From NCBI RefSeq assembly GCF_000499385.1, contig NW_013654362.1, forward strand, positions 62,001 through 126,000: a DNA stretch of 64,000 bases, given 5' to 3'. Below are positions 1 to 12,314 of the stretch, piece by piece. Position 1 is the stretch's first letter; the number at the start of each line of letters is the position of its first letter. Made by a program: the position numbers and the translations under genes. The notes beneath the pieces were generated by a model. It was given only the letters and a program-made list of their open reading frames with translations. It had not been told where the DNA came from and made no database searches. Source of the stretch: Eimeria necatrix. Its lineage: Eukaryota > Apicomplexa > Conoidasida > Eucoccidiorida > Eimeriidae.

Positions 1-3000
1 AATAAGCACTCGGCAACTTGACTGGAGAGCTGATAAAAAAAGCAACTATTGGGCGAATTTTCAGAGGAAAAGGCCATAAGACAAAACGCTGGCAAATCTG
101 AAAAAGAGAAGACAGAGGTCGAGCAACCTAGCCCACAATTCAGACTCAGCGGTTAACAAACATGAATGAGCATGACACGCCCCTACACACTCATGCTGGT
201 GTCTTTTCTAGCTATTGCCAACACAGAGCAACTGTAAGGGCCTTGAACTGCTTAAGTGCATACCCTACGAAACCCCTTGACAGCAGACAGGATGACGTAT
301 TTTCTCTCATGGCCCTGAAATCCGTCAACAGTAAAGACCTGCGGGTGTGGGCGGCACCTCTCATCCAGTACGTCGAGAGCCTGCGAAGCGCACAAATCTT
401 ATATCAGATGAGCGGGAAAGCCCCTCATCCAAATTTCAGTAATTACATAAAACGTCATCGCCAATTTTATTCAGTCTTATCTAAAGAGGGCCAGTAACAA
501 GACCTGCCAGCCAAAACTTTTCATACTATGGCCTCTGCAAATGTAGTTCTCACAGGCTGAACAAAGCACAATCGACCTGAACGCCTTGAAGGCTTCTGGG
601 CGCCATCTAGCTGCTCCTAAATCGCAAGCATACAAAAGAATGCAGCAGTCACAGACGGGAGCATGACTTTCACACTAAACTTCATTGTGACTCATGCAAG
701 CAGTAACACTTACCACAGGGTGCAGAATCCGTGAAAGGAGCTGCGCTTGCGCCTGGTAAGGAGTAAGCACTGCTATTTCTGCCTTTGAGGCACCGCAACT
801 GAGCAACGTTTCCACGCATCTGTAAACCAAAAAAGCCTCTCTGAAGAGAAACATATATCAAAGAAATGCACAAAAGCTACTATATTCATTTTATCTCTTT
901 ACCTTTGAACGAATCAGTAAAGACCACACAGTCCACATAAAATAAGAGGGCAGCACGATACACTCAACACAGATAATACACCCAATACACACCTCGTAAG
1001 CGATGCCAATGCTAGACACTAGTACATCTGATGCACCAAAATATTACGTAGGAAGGCAATGCTGTGGCAACGAATACTGACAGAGGATTCTGCAGAGAGC
1101 CTTTCACGCGTTGTTCCGCAGGTAGACTCTTCAAAAGTGGCCTGCATCCGTCTGTGACACTTCCTGGGGCCGTTGCAGCGGTACAACTGAGGGCTGCTGC
1201 TGCTAACTCCGTGGTCAAGACGGGTAGCTCAATCGTGGCCAACATGCCTGTCGGGCCTGACGCCCAAAGTGAGGTATCTACGAAAAGAACAGGGAGGACT
1301 TCCGGTATCGCATCGTAAGGCAGATTTTGTGACCAACAGGTTGCCGGGCGTGCAGGCCCTGAAGGCAAGAACTCTGTGTCCATTTGCTCCAAAAGCTTTT
1401 TGGCCAGATCCTTATCACCTTCGCTGCCATCAGGCCATGGAAAATTGTGATCGTGGTTGGTGCCATCCACCTTTAAGAATTGAGTGTCATTCGCATGATT
1501 GCTTCCGGCAAACTCCTCACACTGAGCCAGACCTATAACGTCGTAGAAATTTTGGCTCTCGACTTCGGTGGCATCTGGTGGGGCTAGCGGGCCCTCGGAA
1601 AATCCCGACAGAGACGTTGATCCAGCGACTGCGCGCTGCCCCTCTTGCTTTTGCTCGTTTTCAGGTCGGTTTGGGGGCTTGTGCGGCAGCAACGTTGAGC
1701 CCAAACGCGCAGGATGAGTCAAAAGCATGCCCTCATAAAAGTGAGCAGATATGAAAGCAGCAAGAAGGGGAGGCATCCGAAATTGGAGATTAAGAAGTAC
1801 CGACCTGCATGCGCCACCTGCAAGTTAAACCAAAACACAAATCATGATCCTCTTCTGCGCTTCGCCTTGACACACCAAAGAACAAAACCAACTGCAAACG
1901 TCTAGAAAAAGAGACTCATCCTGACCCTTAAGAGCGCTAAATAGAGAACGAGGGGACGAAGATGGAGGCAGAGCAGACGCCGGTGGTAGCTGCCTCTCAT
2001 CGCCGATCAAGACCACCAAGTCCGTGCCATTTACCAACGCCCCAAGGCCTGCAAACTCTGCGAAAAAAACGACTTTTGCCAAAACTCGCATTCTTAGGCA
2101 CCAAGAGGAGCGTAGACCTAGAAATGAAGAGTCGGGCGCAGCGCAAAGGCAGCAGTTCACCAAGGGAAAACGATGGAAAAATCTAAATGCACTGTGCTGC
2201 TACAGCAAAAATTTGAAAACCCAGCACATATTTTGGACACGCTCAGTCATCTCAAATGGGAAAAGCGGCACGCAAACTGTTTGACCCGAAGTTAACGCTG
2301 ACATGTTTTGAATAAGGTGAGTATTGTTGAAGTGGGTTTTGGGCCTACGGCAAACAGGCTATAAGAAACCATGTTCTGAAGTTACGAAAATAGGGGCACG
2401 ATAAAATGCCTATAGAATTAGATATCAACAGGCATTAATTAGATATAGAAGTGCAACACGGTACCCATAATGAGCCGTCAGTACCAACACAGCACAATAA
2501 AAGCTGGAGGTAGAAAAATAGCGAGATCGGCGAGGGTATTGAAGAGCTGCCACTCAAGAAATCTGCAGAAAGCGAGAAATAGGCGGAGTCCAAACAGTCT
2601 GCGCGACATTGAAGAGATTGCTACAAGAACGTACCTGTGAGTTGGGAGCTTTCATCCACGAGAACCCGACGAGGCCGCAAGTTTAGCTTTGCCAGTCGAT
2701 GGCCCTTCAGACGCCGCGGCATAGCAACTGTACAGGCATCCTTATTATAGCCAGCACCAACTTGCATATTCAAACTTCCACTTCATCCAGTAAAGTGTGC
2801 CAGGGTGCGGCTACCGCCTGACGAATAAGTAGCAGTGGCAGCAGCGAAAACAGCAGCTCACCTGGTAGACTGTGTCCAAAAGCACCAGTGCCTGAATATC
2901 CACAATGCACCGTTACAGTGGTGCAATGCTGGCTGGCCTTTCCAAGACCAGTACACAGAACAACAAGAGCTCAACCGTTTTTAGTATTTGCCTCAGGTTG

Positions 3001-5834
3001 CCAGCTTGAAATGGAGGGTACAAATACTAGCGAGGAGAGCTTACTTTCTGTGTGGCGCTAGGAGTCTCTAACGCAGCGGCCACTGAGACTTCATCAGAAA
3101 GCCGAACTGTGCGTACGCCTACATACAAAAAAAGAGCAGGCATCAAGACTCTCCAACGTAGCGACGACTGCCACAGTCACTACTGCAGTGAGCTTGTTGT
3201 GCACCCTCAAGTGCAACTGTCGAGACGGCCCGAGAGCCAAGACGTGCTGAATTGTACCTTCCTCATCCAGCTTATTTTTTAGAGACCGAAGGGCCGCATG
3301 AGTTCCTGCGGCAACAAAAATGGGAGATCTGCATGCACAGTGCGTGTCCTTACAATGGGTGGCTGAGCTGTATGCACACCCGGACACCCATTCACGAACA
3401 ATTGCACCAGCCACAGCTGTCTTTCCAGTCCCTGGAGGTCCTGCAGCAGTAGTCACCAACCACAGAAGCAACAATGGTTTTAAGAGAAAACCTCTCTATC
3501 AGCGCGGGCTGCAAGTGAATCGCATCGACAGAGACCAGCTGTTACACCTGAGGCGTCCAACCACACATTTTCTTAGATCCGCCCAGCATACCTTCTATGG
3601 TTACGATGCGGTTTTCTCGAGATGTCGCTGCAAAAACAGCTTCACGCTGTCGGAAAGTCAAACTCTTCGAAAGTCCTATTGAACTCCGATGTGCTTCTTT
3701 GTCCTGCACTGTACCATTTGTTGCTGCGTCTGGCGCTTCTGCACCCTTCATTACCGGTGCTACTGTTGAGTGCAAGCCTTGTGTAAAACAGGTCGACGCT
3801 GCCAATTCATCCTCAACCACAGCAGCGAGACTTGCAGCCTTCTGAACACTTTTAGAGAATTTGTTGCTGCCCTCGTTAGCTGTGAGAACCCTTAGGACAT
3901 GGCTTCCACTAAAAGGAGCAGTTTCTGCTTCTCCTTTTATTGTTTCTGCTGCGCCTTGTGCAGACAGCAACTGCATCGAAGCGGCTCCAGCCAAACTTTC
4001 AAGGGTTTCAACTTGACGAGTATGAACAGCAGCAATGAATGATACAGGCATTGCCCAGAACCGCGCGCCTTCAGGAAGCGAGAATCCGGCCTTTCCATCA
4101 TGCTGTGATTCATGCTGTAGATATTGGTGTTGCTGTTCCGCTTTCTGAGCAGCTCCTGCTACTGCTGACTCCGCTTCGTTGCCGCCGCCTCTTTTCTGAA
4201 ACATGTCCCCCGCTAGGCAAGGGTGCACCTTAACCTTAAGGGCCTGGCGTCTGCTGTTGCTGCATACGGATGCGATAAAGGCCGGTGCCTCCAGTGCATA
4301 TCTGTCTGATGCCCAGCATGTGGCCTGAATCGCAGAAAACACAACTGAATCCGAAACCGATTCAGCTGCCGGGGAAATTAAATCTTCTGGAAAGCACGCA
4401 CAGACAGCTCTGAAAAGAAAAGCAGCACCAGGGGCAATGCCAACAGCCGCAGCGGCAGCCGCCGGCGGATCATCCCACCATATCTAGCTGCTGCAGCACA
4501 TCACGCAAATCCCTGTACTTGAATCTCTCGCTCTGCCTGTGACCTTGGGTTAAGGAAGAGAGACAGTCGGCTGCTCTTGCTGTTATCTCCATTCCACTGC
4601 GAGTTTCGGTTTTCCGGCTTGGTGCCGCTAGCGTTGATGTTGCTCCTGCTGAGCAGTTTGGACAGTCCAGTGAGCGCTGAAGAAGCTTTTCGACAGAAAC
4701 AAGGAACGTGAGACCACAGACTACGCACCGAACGTTGTGCTTTTCTCCTGTGGATTCAAGCAAAGCCTGCAGCAGCTGCTGCCGCTCCTCCGTGCTCCTA
4801 AGATCTCCTTCATGCCCTTTGTGCACGGGAAGCCCGGAGCCCGGATGAAAGGTTGACTGTAATACTTCAGATGCTGCCGCTGCAGCATGAACCGTTACAG
4901 AAGCGAAGTCAAACGAGCGACCGTGAAGGAGCCGCAGCTCTTTTGCCACGAATGTTGCTGCCTGAACTCACGACACAACACACAGCAGGCCTAACAACCG
5001 ACGGACGCAACAAACGATAAAAACAGCACAGTTACCAGCAACAACGCTAATGCCAACGACTGCAACCACAACAGCCACAGGACCCACACTCACCGAGTCG
5101 ACAGGTTTTAATATTAGTAGCGATCCGCTCTCTAGCTGCTGCCAAGTGTTCTTTTGCCGGTTAGGAGGCGGATGCAAGGGCCCGTCAAGTACCCTGAAGC
5201 ACCACCGTGGTGCTGCAGACCCAACACGTGGGGCTGCGCCAGCAGCCACTGCTTCCACGAGAAAGCTTTCTGTGCAGTCAAAATCTCGGACGCTCTGCAG
5301 CAGCAGAAACACTGACAATTTCATCCAGCACGGCGAGACACCTGCTAGCTGGTAGCCCAGGAAGCGGGTATCCTTCCTTGACACATCCCAATAATGACAC
5401 TGTGTGACTAATGGATTTGGCAGCCGCTGCGGGAGCCGCCGAAGTCGCTGCTGAAGCAGTAGAAACATTAGCAAGGGAAGCAGGAGACCTACCTGTAGTA
5501 GTTGTGCCCCCTTCTCTAGTGCAAGCGTTGTCAAGCCACTCTCCACATATGCCAAGCACCGCACAGCCTCTGCATTTGCCACTGAGGCGAGAGAAGGCAG
5601 CAAAATACTTTGTTTGCTGACTGGTGAAGCTTCCGCTGTTTCTGCTCCTGTGTGCTCTCGAGCTGCCGCTGCTGCGGTATTATTCGTCATTCCTAGTCGG
5701 ACATGTTGCCTCAAGACGGTTATGGCATCTTGAGTGGCATGCGGGTACAGCGCAGCGGCCTCTAAGAGCCGCAGAAGCTGTCGAAAGCTTACAACGCAGA
5801 CCTTTTTGCCTGTAGAAGCAGAAACACCAGCCAC
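1..5834 (-). CDS. SF1B (UPF1/SMUBP2-like) helicase, multi-exon, partial at left edge
   Basis: Superfamily 1B nucleic-acid helicase, an ATP-dependent unwinding enzyme of the UPF1/IGHMBP2 class. Motifs appear in order once introns are removed. A Q-like motif, LTFRQREAV, comes before 3592. Walker A is GPPGTGKT, split by an intron at 3441-3591 and restored exactly by splicing. Motif II is VLVDESSQ (about 2650); its exon ends at 2635 and joins at 2057 to give SSQLTEFAGLGAL. Motif III is GDERQLPP (about 1990). LLNLQFRMPP lies near 1780 and LFVDTS near 1280. Motif IV, IAVLTPYQAQ, is in exon 714-819. Motif V, TVDGFQGHERKYVILS, is in exon 264-380. The C-terminal arginine motif VI is not visible and probably lies outside the window. 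Upstream exons (4470-5834) are Ala/Leu rich and include a CVVC...CPNC pair that could bind zinc. The first exon is not settled; 5834 is the upstream end of an open frame, with an acceptor at about 5820. Whether it acts on RNA or DNA cannot be told. Confidence 0.85.
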
Positions 5835-5964
5835 AGAAACGAAAGAGACGATGGTGGCAGTATTAGAAACATAGGCACATCCAATTACCCATATTGCTTA
5901 TGGGCCGTTGCAACTACTGTGAAAGAGCAAAAGGAGCTAGCCACGTGCTCCAACTTTGGCTGTG

Positions 5965-7440
5965 TCAATTCATTAGACGAGACCGCCACATCCTGCATAG
6001 CACAAGCAGTGGCATGTAGGGCTGACTTGAAGCATCAATCTTCTTATCGTGCTTTCTGCAAAGAGGTGGATATTCAAGAAGTAGCTCCTTCCGCCGCTGT
6101 GGATCAGTCTCAGAGAGTATTCGCAGCCACTTCTTCCAAGCGGAAGCAGAGCTCAAGGAGCAGGTGCTGCACGCAGATACGACGAAGTGCTCCGCAGTAC
6201 GTGCTACAGTGTCAGCTGCAGGTGCAGCGGCTTCTGAAGCGGCTTCCAGGGCAGTGGCTGCTGCTGAGGTTGTAGCTAGCCCAGCGAGCAATGCGCCACT
6301 TCTTGCTGAAACTGACAACGATCGGAAAGGCACTGCAGCGCTGGCGGGGCTAACTGACGTCCCTGCTTCTGACTTCCTGCAGATATTTCTGGACCGCATC
6401 ACTGTGCCTTTCAAATCAGCCCATCCTCCAACAGCAGGCGCTGTATTTGAGAACTGCCCGGGCGAAGGTGCAGCAGAGGCAGCAACAGACGGGCCACTTC
6501 TCTGAAATGTCCCGTAGCACTTCCCCTCTTGATGCAGGCGATGGGTCTTCAATGCCTTTTCAGGAGAAGAAAGTGTCACCGCTGCTGGAATTTCTAAACC
6601 ATTCAATGATCTGTAAACACCAAGCCGAACTCTACAGCTGCTGCCGCTGCTAGACGTGCTTGTGGTGCTGCCGTTGTTGCTACTGCAGGTGCTTTTTGCC
6701 GTAATAGTCCGGGTCGAACTCTTAAGCTCAGAAGTCTTCATGAGGAGCTCGTGCTGTAGCGGCATATACCAATGCTGACGATGTAGCGGCTGGTGCAGTA
6801 GCTGCTGTTGTAGCTGCTTCTGGGATCGCTGCACATATGTCCACGCCCCAATGGCAAAACTGTCACCGTCCAAACGTGAGGTTTTACTGGTCCCATCTGC
6901 ACGGCTCGTCGTTGGTAGCGTTCCTCCAAAGGAAGCCAAGTGATAAAAGGCCAGCCTCAGCTTCCCTACAGTATTCGCAGCTGCTGAGGCTGGGTCTTGA
7001 TTTGCTTTCGACGCCATCCTTGCGGGAAAACTAGCGCACGGTGAAAATGGACCCGGAGACCTCCTTCCTTCTGCCGTCTTCATTGTTTCTTCCTGTGCTA
7101 CTGCCTTTGTCATTCGCACCGGTGACGCTCTCAGTCTGCAGGGCGTCCCGCAACCAACCACTTTGTCAAGCACCGAAGAACGTCGTTCGTTGCGGCTGGC
7201 TCCCACAGTGCTGCAGCTGCTGCATTCATATCGGCCCCTGCTGCACGAATGCACTATAATTGGGTCTCTGTAAACTCTGTGAACAGCAATAGAGTATTGG
7301 CCTGCATATTTTCCTGATAAGTGTACAAGCAGGTGGCGTTGGCGCTCTCCCGAATACAGCACGTGGAGATAGCGATTTCCCTCTTGAAGCATTCTTCCGA
7401 CATCCTTCTGGTATCTACTAGACCATGCCCCTGGCCTCAT
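5965..7440 (-). CDS. 491-codon low-complexity ORF, possible 5' part of the helicase gene
   Basis: Uninterrupted minus-strand frame with ATG at 7440 and stop at 5965. The first 80 residues look ordinary (LHVLYSGERQRHLLVHLSGKY). The middle is rich in Ser, Thr, Gln and Ala, and the end is charged and possibly helical (KKWLRILSETDPQRRKELLLEYPPL). I recognise no domain. It lies directly upstream of, and on the same strand as, the helicase exons; the next exon begins after an acceptor (ttctgcttctacag) near 5820. It could therefore encode the N-terminal extension of the helicase, but I found no strong donor joining the two. A separate coccidian-specific protein is equally possible. The length of the open frame is the main support for coding. 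Confidence 0.45.
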   Translation of the reverse strand: MRPGAWSSRYQKDVGRMLQEGNRYLHVLYSGERQRHLLVHLSGKYAGQYSIAVHRVYRDPIIVHSCSRGRYECSSCSTVGASRNERRSSVLDKVVGCGTPCRLRASPVRMTKAVAQEETMKTAEGRRSPGPFSPCASFPARMASKANQDPASAAANTVGKLRLAFYHLASFGGTLPTTSRADGTSKTSRLDGDSFAIGAWTYVQRSQKQLQQQLLHQPLHRQHWYMPLQHELLMKTSELKSSTRTITAKSTCSSNNGSTTSTSSSGSSCRVRLGVYRSLNGLEIPAAVTLSSPEKALKTHRLHQEGKCYGTFQRSGPSVAASAAPSPGQFSNTAPAVGGWADLKGTVMRSRNICRKSEAGTSVSPASAAVPFRSLSVSARSGALLAGLATTSAAATALEAASEAAAPAADTVARTAEHFVVSACSTCSLSSASAWKKWLRILSETDPQRRKELLLEYPPLCRKHDKKIDASSQPYMPLLVLCRMWRSRLMN

Positions 7441-7891
7441 GTCTATGTCGTCCCCAGTGGTGTCCTACGTTTTGCAATAAGGTTGATTGGCATGCCCGAC
7501 ATCACAAGACAAATACTGCTTCCGCGGAAGGCGTTGCTGCTGCTGCAGGCAGCAGCAGCAGCTGCCTCTAAATTGATGCAACATGCATCTGGAGACAGTT
7601 GACTGTGCGTCTACAGCTTGTGGAGTTCCATTTTCTTGACGAGGTCTTCATACCTCCCAAGCTAGACAACAACCTAGCTTGAGGGCCTGCCGATAGGCGC
7701 CTGCTTCGTAGAGCATACAGATATACACAAAACTGGAAGATGCAATAAATTAGGATGGCAACAATACGCTGGACAAGTCAGTGCCTTCTTGGATGACGGC
7801 GTTTTCATATGGCTGTTCCCAGTACTAGCTCATCGCGGGAGGCTTAATAATGAGGGTCGTGCCTTGTCATCTCTTAAGTCAACATCGAAAA

Positions 7892-10139
7892 CTATTTGAT
7901 AATAGTACAAAGAAGGTAGCCGTCAGTGAAGCCGGTCATCACAGCAATTAGTTGGAGTCGTTCATTGAAGTGGCGGGCGGCGCCGACTCGGAGGGCATGC
8001 TCGGTGTCTGCACACAGCAACTGGTCTTGAACAGCCAGAAACATAGAGATACAGTGGACCGACGGATTAACACATCCATATATTTTTACCATGTATATTT
8101 TGCATTTCGGCTTTACATAATTAGCCATGAGCGTACGCAGCTCAACCCTCGCAACTCTTCCGATGAATGAGCCCACGAGCCAGCAACAGCGGCTTCAAGG
8201 TGGGCTTTAAGGATCTATACATAGAAGTGAAGCTGTTCTAAAGTTTTGCACAAAAGTATTTTTCTGTCCCGTCTGTCGTACCCCGGATACGCTGATGAAT
8301 AACAGCAACAATTCTGAAGCTGCCATAGTGAGCGCGTGCTCGTAGCTGGTGGCTCATCTCAAGTTTACCCAGGTCACAGATAGCCGCAGCTTCTAGTCTC
8401 TCCACTGCTTGTGAGGGGCCGACAAACTGCAGGTTAGTTCCGCTGTACCATGAGAAGCCCGGGGAACCAAGGGCGACCATGCCAAGGAAGCTGCCGCTTT
8501 CCACAGGATGATGGATCTACGGCACTGACCTCAATAATCTCTAATCAATAGGCAATTATCATGAAACGACTTTTGAAGGGGCCGATTATGCAAACAGAAA
8601 GCCCTGCATATGTTAACTACCGCAGCTTGTAAGTACGTACCTACGGCCTTCTGTGAAGTTATGAGGTTGTGGCCGAAGTACAGAGCAGTAGCATTACGCT
8701 GTAGATCCATGACACGCAAGCCTTTCCCCGACCAGGCTGTCCGTTCAAATTTACTGTGCACCCCCTGTGAGGAGGGCCAAAAGTAATTTCCTGGGATGGA
8801 CGCTATGCGTGTTGCAAGGTCTCCACAGCTGCGGCGTTAAGGAGAACCCTTACTACTGTGGCTGCGGGGCTTTAGGCTTAACTTTACATCTGAACGCTTT
8901 TTACGCCCTCACACTGTGAGAATTTTTGCGTCGTTCACGGCAGAACATAACAATATACGATGTGTGCCATTAAATTTCTGTGAAGGTGCGAATATTGACA
9001 TCGGACAGTTTCACGCGCATACCGAGTAGAGCAGAGCCTCTGTATGCTAACCAAAGAGTATGACTCTTCGTTTGCCCAAGTTAGCGGGTCCGTTAAGAAG
9101 AATTGCACACATGCAGCAAGTCAAGCAGGAAGAGCCCCAACCAGGATTGGATCCGTCGAGCGATACGAGATTAAAGGCGCCAGAAAATCTTCTATTTTTG
9201 CTTCGATACAAACTCGCCTATACTTTGCAGTTCTTCGGCGGTGGGGAACAGATCCTGGCACTTGAGGTCAGCCGCGCGAGTAAATAAAGTTGCCATTTGC
9301 AGTTTCGAAAGACCAGAAAGAACAGGCAACGCAGCAGCATTATTTTTATCAAACAGTGCCCTACACGTGACAAGCTCTCCCAAGGGAGTCCTTAGGTCTA
9401 TAGTCTGTGCAAGGCTAGCCACAGAGTAGCGTCTATCAGTAAAACGCAGACAAGAATTGTATAGCAATCTTGAGCCGCTTCCTTTCTCTTCTTTCATCAC
9501 TCTTAACAGGAGTTTCGCCGCATCCACTAAGCAGCCATTAGCACAGCCCTCAATGACGCCATAGAGAAGCCTGCAATTACGCAGAACACCTAGCTGCTTT
9601 ACCAAATAAACAAGAAACAGCCTAGAGACACTGCTGAGAAGATAGTCATCAACAAGCCTTGTTTGGCAGTGTATGCGTTTGGTCATCCTTCCAGGCATCC
9701 TTACCCAAAAAATCATGATCATTAACTTGCAGACAGGACCACCGAATTATTCATCACGTATGTTTCACCGCAGATCTGATGAAAGTCAACTAGTTTACGT
9801 CTTGTGTGGAGCTTACCTGGTATCTTCGACAAGAAAGCCAGTCAAAGATTCAGCCTCAACTTCTCCCGATGTCGCGAGCCCCACTTTATTTTCATTACCT
9901 TCTAGCTTTTCAACGCTCGAACATCGATCTTTATCTTCCTCTCCTAATTGCCTCGCCTGCTTAGCCAGTCGGCTTTCCAGCGGAGCCACAAGAAATAAGC
10001 GATTTATTTCTTGTTTTGGCAGCAGCAAGGGGACACTCCGCTCCACCACGTCGCCTTGCTGAAGCACACGCGGTCCATGCAGAACAAGCCGCAGCACGCT
10101 TTCTGAAACGTTACCGATGCGATTTGTATGTACTTCCAT
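7892..10139 (-). CDS. unrecognised exon-like blocks (one or two genes)
   Basis: Several minus-strand open blocks look like exons of an unrecognised protein. The block at 9823-10139 (PLLLPKQEINRLFLVAPLESR...) ends in a strong donor (accag|gtaagc). The 9192-9722 block is hydrophobic and helical (LLYNSCLRFTDRRYSVASLAQ), with a possible donor at GEF|gtatcg. The 8531-8761 block (GKGLRVMDLQRNATALYFGHN) has an acceptor (cctcacag) and a donor (gtag|gtacgt). Further blocks lie at 8238-8504 (FLGMVALGSPGFSWYSG) and 7892-8176. I could not make all phases agree, so the model is incomplete. The blocks may continue the CFAP70-like gene immediately upstream or form an independent gene; I see no TPR repeats of the type CFAP70 carries at its C-terminus. 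The 450 bases between 7441 and 7891 show nothing beyond a small CTG/CAG inverted repeat at about 7535-7560. Confidence 0.3.
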
Positions 10140-10354
10140 TTTTGAGAAATTCGCACATTTTTGAATACGTGACAGAATATTTCCTTATTCTCTTGCAGCT
10201 GCGTTGGTGCATATCAACGCCTTGATGTCTACAAACGGGCAAAGTTGCAGCATCACAGATGTAGCCATGTCCTAAGATACGAAGATATTCAGCACTATCG
10301 CTTTTTTCTCGCTCGTGGACATACGGCTGGCTGAACAAAAGTACTTAACAGCTC

Positions 10355-12314
10355 TCAAGAAATGCAACACATGCCGCATGCCGTACTTCGTGGGATCCTT
10401 GCCTGATGAAGCGCAGCTGGCCTGGGCGAAGCACCCGGCTGCAAACCTTTAAAGAGCGGTTCTGCAAGCCTGATTTCTATTGACATGCGGACACCACTTT
10501 CCATGAACTCGGGACCCTTGATATGTCTCGGCTGAGATGTTTCGCTGCCTTCTTTTCCGACTAGGTGCCCAGAAAATGGCAGAACATCAGTGCAGAATAC
10601 AAGATGGGTGGCCATACAGCTAGATAAAGCCGTCAAACAGAATGACGCGACTGCAAGGGGAGGCCGGAGTCGCGTTGCATCTGAAGACGCTGGTAAATAA
10701 TTAACGTAGCCTGGAGGTGAGGTACTTGAAGGCCCACCGCTCTCTGCGGGATTTATTGCAGAGCGCTGTGATTTTGCCGTCTGCCTTCGGGCTTTTGATG
10801 GAGTTCCTGCTGCAGCCTTTTGAGGCTTTGTGGGCATGCGCCCTGTAGCTTTCTCTCGGTACTGAACGTCAGTGATGTTAGAGCATGACTCTGATGTGTC
10901 CGTACGTCCTGAACTCTCTGCTGCTTGATGAAGCTCAACTCTGAATCTGCGCTCCTCAATAAAATCTTTAAGCTCGTTTTGATCAGCCGCTGACGGCCCC
11001 CAGAAACAAAGAAAGCCTGCATTCCATCTTATGGCATTTGCCGTTGAAGCAGAAGATAGCTCCTTCGGCTCGGTTTCTAAGACTGTTCGAAAGGCATGAG
11101 CACGTGCAAAGTACTGAGAAACAGCTTCTGGAGGGTTTTTCGCCTGACTGAGAGAATGCCCCCTAGCTTGCAGTTCGTCACGGGCTCCTTTTATATCGCT
11201 TGCAGGTACACTGGAAAGCGCAGCAGGAGCAGCGGGCACAGCAGCAGTTGCCGCTGCTGCTCCTAATGCCGGTGTTGTTGATGGTGATATTGCCCCAATG
11301 GATTCTGCAGGAACCCCAGGACTATCATTGAGTCGCGCCTGCTGGGGAGGCTGGCTGAGCAGTGGAAGACCACGAACATCTTTAATGAGTATCCAGACTG
11401 GATTTAAAAGGTGCCGCAGTTCCTGTGAAAGTAACGACGTCATTGCTTTCACTTCGACGTGGAAAGAATGAAGCCCTAAGACACAGTGACTCTGAAGCAT
11501 GTCCATGCAATAATTCTCCAACATACTTCGCTCTCTTGACAAAAACGTTAAGTACTAGTATTGCGGCGCCGTTAGCGTGAAGGCCTGTTATTTAATGCCT
11601 TGTACTTGAAAATTCTGCGAGCTAGACAACACACTCTCAAGGTGCATATCACTTTTGCAGGGCCTAACCTGGAACCCGCACGAGGGTTTCTTGAACTCCT
11701 TCGGGCGGCTGCGCTCTTTCCCCGTCTTTGAGAAGCAAAAGGGGAGCAACCGACATCTCAGCTATGCGTGACTCTCCGGATGGAATGGCGGAGCGAGATG
11801 CGCCTCCCTTTCTTCCCACTCTCTCCTTTCCTTCAGATCTAGATATCTTTGTTTGAGCTTCTTTGCGTTGAGCCACATCTGCGCTCGACTCTGTGGTTCT
11901 AACGACAGTAAATGCTATGCTTTCTTTGATGAATTGCTCGCAAGAAGTGGCGGGCAAACTGAATGGTGCGAGAATGAGCTCATATTTCACTGCAGCCCAC
12001 TGGCAGCAGTCGTCTGTGGAATCATTTTGGGCGTGATCAGGTGACCCTGCAATGAGAACGGAAGAAGTACCCGTGCAGGCCGCCACACTTTGTGCTGTGT
12101 CTGACCATGAAGAGAGGGGCCCCGTCTCATAAACTTTTCCTAGGAAGGTACAAAAGACGTGCAAAGATGGAAGGGCCTCCTTATCGGCAATTACAGAGAA
12201 TTCAACAGCGATGGATGCAGCTGTATTATAAGGAGCCTCTATCGCCTCGACGGAAAGTCGAAGCAGTGCTCCTTCAGGCGCAGCAGCCTGATTACTGCCA
12301 CCAGGCTGTGCCAT
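10355..12314 (-). CDS. CFAP70-like axonemal protein, N-terminal exons
   Basis: Probable homologue of CFAP70, a C2- and TPR-containing component of the ciliary central apparatus. Exon 1 (ATG at 12314, donor ccag|gttagg near 11669) carries a beta-rich segment ending in RIAEMSVAPLLLLKDGE, which resembles the ILGQAVVDLLPLLEGQ stretch at the same place in animal CFAP70. Exon 2 (ORF 10355-11542) has a C2-like strand (NPVWILIKDVRGLP). It also has IRWNAGFLCFWG...ELKDFIEERRFRVELH, matching the CFAP70 IIWDLESR...FQKRIADCRLWPVEI pattern, then GYVNYLP (VAYVNMVP in animals), and MESGVRMSIEIRLAEPLF (VEAGTYIVLEIQLDKALV). The order and spacing of these four blocks support the call; identity is low and Ala/Ser-rich linkers intervene. 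Coccidia build flagella only in microgametes, which would predict male-gamete expression. The C-terminal exons are not resolved and may lie in 7.9-10.1 kb. Confidence 0.55.

Noticed and set aside
281..310. Apparent frameshift in helicase motif V
   Set aside because: It came from my misreading of gagagaaaa; the reverse strand reads continuously through GHERKYVILS.
162..497. Plus-strand 111-codon ORF at the left edge
   Set aside because: It lies antisense to the helicase exon carrying motif V (TVDGFQGHERKYVILS at 264-380), so it is a shadow.
7520..7565. CTG/CAG inverted repeat and ttccgcggaa palindrome
   Set aside because: Arms are about ten bases and simple in sequence; CAG-type runs are common in coccidian DNA, so no structure is claimed.
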